Source: Pseudomonadota bacterium
Lineage (GTDB): Bacteria; Bdellovibrionota; Oligoflexia; Oligoflexales; Oligoflexaceae
Reading direction: 5' to 3'
DNA: 5,380 bases
NCBI GenBank assembly: GCA_029556045.1
Contig: JAKQGS010000151.1
Location: 1-5,380 of the forward strand
Shown piece by piece: positions 1 through 4,217 of the stretch (within the stretch, counting starts at the first letter, position 1; every line of letters begins with the position of its first letter). The notes beneath the pieces are model-generated. The model worked only from the letters and a program-made list of their open reading frames with translations, did not search any database and was not told the DNA's origin. The translations under genes and the position numbers were made by a program.

Positions 1-65
1 GATACAAAATGTCGGGGGTCAAAGGAATCTCAGGCGGAGGTTTGCCGATCGGTGGTGGTTTCTAG
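1..65 (+). CDS. Possible 3' end of a gene entering from the left edge
   Basis: A plus-strand frame is open from the left edge and stops at TAG 63-65. The visible tail is about 20 residues, YKMSGVKGISGGGLPIGGGF. The stretch G-(V/I)-x-(T/S)-G-G-G-L-P resembles the short motif near the C-terminus of class A penicillin-binding proteins (the GVTGGGLPA type that follows the transpeptidase domain), but the end is glycine-rich and lacks the IW that usually follows. So little of the frame is visible that chance cannot be excluded. It could be a true C-terminus, a truncated remnant or noise. The internal ATG at 9-11 has no clear ribosome binding site, so a separate 18-residue peptide is unlikely. Confidence 0.25.
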   Translation, partial: YKMSGVKGISGGGLPIGGGF

Positions 66-75
66 AGGAAATGAA

Positions 76-104
76 GGGTTGGGGATTGGGAAGGTGGGGT
101 AGGG
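76..104 (+). other. G-quadruplex-forming motif
   Basis: Five runs of three or four G (76-78, 81-84, 88-90, 96-99, 102-104) are separated by loops of 2, 3, 5 and 2 bases. This fits the canonical pattern of four or more G3 tracts with loops of 1-7 bases, with one spare tract. It is followed by an eight-base A tract (110-117). It lies about 170 bases upstream of the AAA ATPase start, outside any confident gene. The motif is seen directly; folding in the cell is inferred. Confidence 0.6.
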
Positions 105-140
105 TTATTAAAAAAAAGAGGGCTTGATTCTCCTACCAAT

Positions 141-194
141 CCGGAGTCTCTTTGAGAAACCGCTCATCCCGGATAACTTGGGTCGTCTTGGCAT
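141..194 (+). repeat. 54-bp direct repeat, left copy
   Basis: This copy matches 1493-1546 over 54 bases with a single mismatch (T at 164 against C at 1516), in the same orientation. Similarity ends abruptly on both sides. It lies upstream of the AAA ATPase gene, and its partner lies downstream of it inside the ABC ATPase gene. The offset between copies is 1352 bases. Confidence 0.95.
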
Positions 195-197
195 CGA

Positions 198-213
198 CGC
201 CCCAAATAGGGCG
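198..213. other. Small hairpin upstream of the AAA gene
   Basis: CGCCC (198-202) pairs with GGGCG (209-213) around a six-base loop. It starts four bases after the left 54-bp repeat ends and lies about 25 bases before the predicted -35 box. No T tract follows on either strand, so it is not an intrinsic terminator. It could be an operator or simply chance. Confidence 0.25.
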
Positions 214-237
214 CCAACCGTGCCCAAAATCTAGGGC

Positions 238-267
238 TTGACTTCAATTGCGGATTTATCCGATAAT
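238..267 (+). promoter_or_regulatory. Sigma-70-type promoter for the AAA ATPase gene
   Basis: The -35 box TTGACT (238-243, 5 of 6 to consensus) is followed after 18 bases by the -10 box GATAAT (262-267, 5 of 6). Transcription would start at about 273-276, at or within a few bases of the ATG at 276. No Shine-Dalgarno sequence lies before that ATG, which agrees with a leaderless message. The boxes are seen; the start point is inferred from normal spacing. Confidence 0.6.
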
Positions 268-275
268 TACGCATT

Positions 276-1460
276 ATGATTGAGCGGATTTGTAACTTAT
301 CGAAATTTATAGATAAAAAAAGATCTGTTTTCCTCTTTGGGGCTCGGGGTACAGGGAAAACTTCGTTTATTAAAAATTGGCTCTCAATCCACCCACAAAA
401 GCATATCTACCTAGATTTTTTAAATAATTCTGTCTTTCGTCGCTATTTTGAAAATCCTGATTTGCTGATCGGAGAGGTTGCTTCGCTGATTCAAACGGAT
501 GGCTCGGCCCTGGTGGTTATCGACGAGGTTCAAAAAGTAACAAAAATTCTTGATACCGTGCATCTTTTGATTGAAAAACATCCCGGGAAAGCGATTTTTA
601 TTCTTACAGGTTCGAGTGCCCGCAAACTTAAAAGAGGTGGCGCAAATCTACTGGCTGGTCGTGCGATCACAAATTATATGTTTCCACTGACGTCTTATGA
701 ATGCGACCTAGATCTTGAGCGGACGTTGCAATTTGGAACCCTTCCAGGAATTTATTTATCGGATGGCCTCGAGGTTGAAACACTTGAATCCTATATCAAT
801 ACCTATCTACGCGAAGAAATCCTTGAAGAATCTTTGGTGCGCAAACTTGAAAACTTTATACGTTTTATCGAAGTTGCAGCGCAAATAAATGGCGAACCGG
901 TAAGTTATACGAAATTGGCAAAACAATGCAAAGTAAGCCCCAATACCGTGGCCGACTATTATAGTATCTTACAGGACACTTTGATCGTACATCGATTGGA
1001 TGGCTACAGCCATTCGATCAAAAAGCAGCTTTTGCAAGCTCCCAAATTCTATTTCTTTGATTGTGGTGTTTTAAACGCTCTCAATGGCGAACTTAGAACA
1101 GTACTTAAAAAATCAACATACAGGTATGGGAAGCTATTTGAGACTTTTGTCATCCAGGAGATTTTTCGTCTTAATATCTACAAAAATCTCGGACTTCGCT
1201 TTCATTATTGGCGTGAAAAAACAGGGAAAGAAGTCGATTTGTTGCTTTCGCGTTCGACGGCCAACCCTAAAGTAGCAATTGAAATTAAATCATTTTCAGA
1301 GCCCGAAAGTTTGCCCGTTTTCAAATTGATACACGATGAACTACCTCATGTGCTTCAGTGGTGCTTTTGCAATGTACCTAGGAAAGTGGAAATAGGTGGA
1401 ATCACGTATTTTCCCTGGCGTGAAGGACTTGCCGAGTTAGAAAAGGATCTTATTTTCTGA
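276..1460 (+). CDS. AAA+ ATPase with DUF4143 C-terminal domain
   Basis: This 394-residue protein is a full-length member of the AAA_14 plus DUF4143 family, widespread ATPases of uncertain role. Walker A is GARGTGKT (22-29) and Walker B is ALVVIDE (78-84), followed by the family's TGSSARKL segment (111-118) and LLAGR (125-129). A helix-turn-helix-like stretch, YTKLAKQCKVSPNTVADYYS, lies at 211-230. The C-terminal part has YWREKTGKEVDLLL (311-324) and then AIEIKS (334-339), giving a D321...E336-x-K338 pattern like that of PD-(D/E)XK nuclease folds. There is no signal peptide or membrane segment, so it is cytoplasmic. ATG 276 is chosen because the N-terminal MIERICNLSKFI is typical of the family. 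The gene is AT-richer than its neighbours, converges on the ABC ATPase gene 24 bases away and sits between two 54-bp direct repeats, which suggests acquisition. Family assignment is firm; the cellular role is unknown. Confidence 0.93.
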   Translation: MIERICNLSKFIDKKRSVFLFGARGTGKTSFIKNWLSIHPQKHIYLDFLNNSVFRRYFENPDLLIGEVASLIQTDGSALVVIDEVQKVTKILDTVHLLIEKHPGKAIFILTGSSARKLKRGGANLLAGRAITNYMFPLTSYECDLDLERTLQFGTLPGIYLSDGLEVETLESYINTYLREEILEESLVRKLENFIRFIEVAAQINGEPVSYTKLAKQCKVSPNTVADYYSILQDTLIVHRLDGYSHSIKKQLLQAPKFYFFDCGVLNALNGELRTVLKKSTYRYGKLFETFVIQEIFRLNIYKNLGLRFHYWREKTGKEVDLLLSRSTANPKVAIEIKSFSEPESLPVFKLIHDELPHVLQWCFCNVPRKVEIGGITYFPWREGLAELEKDLIF

Positions 1461-1484
1461 CTGTGGGCATTGAAACTCCCGCGA

Positions 1485-2168
1485 TTACGATGCCGGAGTC
1501 TCTTTGAGAAACCGCCCATCCCGGATAACTTGGGTCGTCTTGGCATAGTCGTCCAAGACCGGGTCATGGGTGGCAAATACGAAAGCTGTGCCTTTTTCCT
1601 GATTAAGCTGGCGCATCAAGTCCAAAATCTTGCGGGTTGTTTGTGAATCCAAGTTGGCAGTGGGTTCGTCGGCAATCACCAGCTCCGGTAGACTCACCAT
1701 GGCGCGGGCAATCGCCACCCGCTGCCGTTGGCCGCCGGACAGTTCGTCGGGACGGTGGAAACGATGTTCCATCAGGCCGGTGTTTTCGATCCATTCCAAT
1801 ACCCGGCGCTGTTTTTCCGGACGGGTCAAATCGTTGCGAATCATCAACGGCACCATAACGTTTTCTTCCAAAGTCAGCACCGGATTCAGGTTGAACGACT
1901 GGAAGATAAACGACAGGGTGCGTGAGCGCAGGGTCGCCAGATGATCGTAGTCGTCATAAGACATCCGCTGATCCTTGAGGAATACCGCCCCTTCGCTGGG
2001 GCCATCCAGCAGTCCCAGAATGTTGAGGAGCGTCGACTTTCCGGATCCCGAGGGTCCGCGAATCACGGTAAAATCGCCGGACTTGACTTCAAAATTGATG
2101 TCTTTGAGCGCCGTTATCGTAGTTTTTCCGGTGTGGTAAATCTTGCTGACGTTTTCCAATCGGATCAT
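1485..2168 (-). CDS. ABC transporter ATP-binding protein, LolD/MacB type
   Basis: This 227-residue ATPase drives an FtsX-type ABC transporter at the cytoplasmic face of the inner membrane. All motifs are intact: Walker A GPSGSGKST (38-46), Q-loop Q90, signature LSGGQ (143-147), Walker B LVIADEP (163-169), D-loop NLDS (172-175) and H-switch H201. The length and the opening MIRLENVSKIY are normal for LolD and MacB-like ATPases. I chose ATG 2168 over the ATG at 2198 because AAAAGGGG lies 8 bases before it and the family N-terminus begins there; the longer start would also overlap the end of the preceding gene. It is the last gene of the minus-strand operon, and its natural partner is the FtsX permease at 4218-5380. 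The last 20 or so codons contain the right 54-bp repeat copy. It is LolD-like, but identity with the lipoprotein-release LolD is not proven, so no symbol is given. Confidence 0.95.
   Translation of the reverse strand: MIRLENVSKIYHTGKTTITALKDINFEVKSGDFTVIRGPSGSGKSTLLNILGLLDGPSEGAVFLKDQRMSYDDYDHLATLRSRTLSFIFQSFNLNPVLTLEENVMVPLMIRNDLTRPEKQRRVLEWIENTGLMEHRFHRPDELSGGQRQRVAIARAMVSLPELVIADEPTANLDSQTTRKILDLMRQLNQEKGTAFVFATHDPVLDDYAKTTQVIRDGRFLKETPAS
1493..1546 (+). repeat. 54-bp direct repeat, right copy, inside the ABC ATPase gene
   Basis: This is the partner of 141-194 (53 of 54 bases identical). It covers the codons for about YAKTTQVIRDGRFLKETP of the ABC ATPase and stops five bases short of that gene's stop codon (1485-1487). 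The gene end is intact here, so this copy is the functional one. Confidence 0.95.
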
Positions 2169-2176
2169 AGTCGGTA

Positions 2177-2184
2177 CCCCTTTT
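2177..2184 (-). promoter_or_regulatory. Ribosome binding site deciding the ABC ATPase start
   Basis: On the minus strand AAAAGGGG (2184 down to 2177) is separated by 8 bases from ATG 2168. This is good Shine-Dalgarno spacing and argues against the in-frame ATG at 2198, which would overlap the end of the barrel gene. Confidence 0.65.
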
Positions 2185-2185
2185 G

Positions 2186-3448
2186 TTAAAACGACCATTT
2201 CCAGTCAATGAGGGCTTCCCAGTCGGCGGGACGCATGAAAAACTGGTGGGAGTTGGAACGATCCCAGTGACGTTGGGTCAAACCCACAACCTGTCGATCA
2301 TTCACGAGATACTCCACCCGCAGTAGATTCATCCAAGCGTCATCGTCCAAACCAAAGATTACGGTTTCCTGCACGTTACAATCCTCGGGCCATTCCAACA
2401 GAGACAGGTTGGCAATCAGATAGTTCTGACGCAAGAGCATGGGGGAGCCGGACGCCGTCGGTTGGGACGACTGCAGACGGCCGGTTTGCCGTATCGCTTG
2501 AAGCTGCTCAAATTCATCGGCGCGTAGTCCCGAGTTTTGACGCAGGAATTCTAAACGCAGCGCGAATTTGTCACCGTCGAAACTGCTGCCCAGCAGGGTG
2601 TCGACCACATGTTCCTTTTGCCAAATGAGCAAGGTTTTGCCCTCCTGATAACCCGCCTCCCCATAAACTTTCCAGGCTTTGCTCAAAAATCCCTGGGAGC
2701 TGATGCCCGCCTTGTCCTGACCTTCGACCTGCCCGATGCCCAAGTCCAAGTCAAAATTTGCAAACTGGCGAAAGTAACGTCCAACCGCCCCCTGTGACTG
2801 TTGCTCTTCAGCTGGAAATCCGTTGTCCCGTTGGTGACGCATCGGGAGGAGGAATAAATCCACCGATTGATCGCTGGTCTGCCAGGAACCCCGCACCGCC
2901 CATACACCTCGCCGGTCTTCCTGCTGACCGGGTAAGCTTTGACTGGAGTGTAGAAAGTCGCTGGGGGAGACGATCAGACCTGGGGCGCGTCGGTTGCGTT
3001 CTTTCCCCACCATAAGAACAGTCTGGTCGGTGGGACGCAAACGCAATCCAACCTGATCGAGAAACGCCGCGTTTTTCTGGGTATCGCGGACGTAGCTGCC
3101 ATGACCATCCCAAAACGCGGCCAGAGTCCCCGTCAATTCGCATTGTCCAGCCAGGCGTGCTTCCATGTCAGGGGCCGAAGTCTCCGTTTGATCCGAGCGA
3201 GAGGTTTTGGTCCAGCGGGCCATCAGGCGACCATAACCAAGATATTGACAGGGCGACGTCGGCATTGTCGTGGCGGCTGGGGCCATGGTTTGATCAGGGA
3301 GCCCTGTGGCTTCCCCCAAATCAGTATCGGGTAACCCTGTGGCCTCTTCGAGATCTGGGTCTGCCGAAGGGATGGTCTGCGACCAAGCCGCAACATCGGC
3401 CATGGTAAGGCATACGGACAACAAACCTTTTAGGGATGATGCTTTCAT
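2186..3448 (-). CDS. Predicted outer-membrane beta-barrel protein of unknown specificity
   Basis: This 420-residue protein is not one I can name. Residues 1 to about 24 look like a signal peptide (MKASSLKGLLSVCLTMADVAAWSQ). Next comes a Pro/Thr/Asp-rich linker with an 11-residue tandem repeat (32-42 and 43-53). From about residue 68 to the end there are many short amphipathic, alternating segments that look like beta-strands, for example 68-79, 133-148, 183-201, 232-241, 294-302, 342-351 and 373-390. The protein ends in DWKWSF, and a C-terminal aromatic residue after alternating residues is the usual barrel insertion signal. SPSDFL (161-166) resembles the turn motif of porin-like proteins coded beside LolA-like proteins. 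I chose ATG 3448, one base after the previous stop, because the signal peptide starts there; an in-frame ATG at 3475 would add nine residues and overlap the upstream gene. Its place between carrier and ATPase suggests it is the outer-membrane part of the pathway. Barrel: likely; function: inferred. Confidence 0.8.
   Translation of the reverse strand: MKASSLKGLLSVCLTMADVAAWSQTIPSADPDLEEATGLPDTDLGEATGLPDQTMAPAATTMPTSPCQYLGYGRLMARWTKTSRSDQTETSAPDMEARLAGQCELTGTLAAFWDGHGSYVRDTQKNAAFLDQVGLRLRPTDQTVLMVGKERNRRAPGLIVSPSDFLHSSQSLPGQQEDRRGVWAVRGSWQTSDQSVDLFLLPMRHQRDNGFPAEEQQSQGAVGRYFRQFANFDLDLGIGQVEGQDKAGISSQGFLSKAWKVYGEAGYQEGKTLLIWQKEHVVDTLLGSSFDGDKFALRLEFLRQNSGLRADEFEQLQAIRQTGRLQSSQPTASGSPMLLRQNYLIANLSLLEWPEDCNVQETVIFGLDDDAWMNLLRVEYLVNDRQVVGLTQRHWDRSNSHQFFMRPADWEALIDWKWSF
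3290..3355 (-). repeat. Two tandem 33-bp (11-residue) repeats in the barrel protein linker
   Basis: The copies encode DLEEATGLPDT and DLGEATGLPDQ, in tandem just after the predicted signal peptide. They match at 8 of 11 residues and 22 of 33 bases, and several differences are synonymous, so this is an older duplication kept at the protein level. Confidence 0.8.
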
Positions 3449-3449
3449 A

Positions 3450-4196
3450 TTATTTCCCCAGGTTATCCACCACAAACCGGCTGTCCGGAATGTTCTGTTT
3501 CAATTTGATATCCAACACCTTTAATTCTGACTTCTGGCGGCTGATGACGCTTTCCATCACGAGGTGGGTGGGGCGGGTGATCCCGCTGAAATCCCGCACC
3601 GCACCATAAAGACAACGTTTGAGCAGAGTGCCTTTGGAGTCGTAGTACTGCTGTTGCACCGGTTGGGTGGTTTTTTTATCCACCCACAGACGCATTTTGG
3701 CGTAGGGGGCTTCAGGGGACTTGGCGGTCAGATCGAGAATCCACTGGTTGGGAGTCTCTTTGGCCAGACTGGTGGCGTACTTGGCTGACCAATCGGCCCG
3801 CATGATGTCTGCATTGGAAAAGTCGCCACCGGCAAAACTATCGCGATCCGCAATGCGTACCACGCGGGCCACTGACGGCATCCAGGTCCAGAGGTTGTCC
3901 TCCAGGCGCAGGACTTCGCGGCCTTTGTCCCGTTCTGGTTTCTGAAATACTCCCCGCATGCGATTGATATCGCGGCTTTCAAAATTAATGACATACTGGG
4001 TGATAGTTCCATCGCCGCGGGTGTTGGTGAATTCATACGAGTATTTGACGTCGGGAGGCGCCAGATTTTTCTCGATGGATTTCACGATCTCCTCGGGTGT
4101 GGGTTTGAGGGCTTCGGCGGCTCGCAGGGACATCGTTCCCCCAAAGCCCATCACGATGAGCAAGGGGACGAAACGGTGTTGTACTGATTTGTGCAT
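3450..4196 (-). CDS. LolA-like periplasmic protein (outer membrane lipoprotein-sorting type)
   Basis: This 248-residue exported protein resembles the LolA-like family annotated as outer membrane lipoprotein-sorting protein (the PF17131 type), which carries a hydrophobic cargo through the periplasm in a half-barrel cavity. A basic start, a hydrophobic stretch (9-24) and the site AAEA-LKP near residue 29 form a signal peptide for Sec export. The family core is well preserved: KGREVLRLEDNLWTWMPS (91-108), then VVRI (112-115) and FAGGDFSNADIM (121-132). A lone cysteine at about 195 is not in a lipobox, so the mature protein should be soluble. An ATG at 4202 would add two residues, but it is only 2 bases from GGAG, whereas ATG 4196 is 8 bases away, so I prefer 4196. 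It lies 21 bases after the permease and 1 base before the barrel gene. Cargo may be a lipoprotein or another lipid; the sequence does not say. Confidence 0.9.
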   Translation of the reverse strand: MHKSVQHRFVPLLIVMGFGGTMSLRAAEALKPTPEEIVKSIEKNLAPPDVKYSYEFTNTRGDGTITQYVINFESRDINRMRGVFQKPERDKGREVLRLEDNLWTWMPSVARVVRIADRDSFAGGDFSNADIMRADWSAKYATSLAKETPNQWILDLTAKSPEAPYAKMRLWVDKKTTQPVQQQYYDSKGTLLKRCLYGAVRDFSGITRPTHLVMESVISRQKSELKVLDIKLKQNIPDSRFVVDNLGK

Positions 4197-4204
4197 GGTC
4201 ATAT

Positions 4205-4210
4205 CTCCTC
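4205..4210 (-). promoter_or_regulatory. Ribosome binding site of the LolA-like gene
   Basis: On the minus strand GAGGAG (4210 down to 4205) lies 8 bases before ATG 4196 and only 2 bases before ATG 4202. The spacing favours the second ATG as the true start. Confidence 0.65.
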
Positions 4211-4217
4211 TTTGGAT

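Larger units (their letters stand above)
133..243 (-). pseudogene. Detached fragment carrying a copy of the ABC ATPase 3' end
   Basis: On the minus strand a 36-codon frame runs from just after a TGA (244-246) to TAG 133-135. Its C-terminal half, AKTTQVIRDERFLKETP, matches the C-terminus of the ABC ATPase at 1485-2168 in the same frame, with one substitution (E for G). The upstream half, FGHGWRPIWGVD, does not match the ATPase convincingly and lacks its H-switch histidine. The frame also ends differently, in DW-stop instead of AS-stop. I see no start codon with a ribosome binding site. It is best read as a non-functional fragment, either a partial duplication or the tail of a diverged paralogue. 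Expression is not supported. Confidence 0.45.

Noticed and set aside
71..127. Tiny plus-strand ORF of 18 codons (MKGWGLGRWGRV...)
   Set aside because: The GAGG before it is only two bases from the ATG, and the codons merely follow the G-quadruplex runs, so it is probably not translated.
141..194. CRISPR or other array formed by the 54-bp repeats
   Set aside because: There are only two copies, 1352 bases apart, and one is protein-coding, so this is not an array.
1461..1484. Possible terminator (GGG...CCC) between the convergent genes
   Set aside because: Only three base pairs could form, and no T tract follows on either strand.
2808..3143. A 111-codon minus-strand frame inside the barrel gene
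   Set aside because: It is a shadow in another frame of the barrel gene, has no ribosome binding site, and its Arg/Pro-rich composition is typical of out-of-frame reading.
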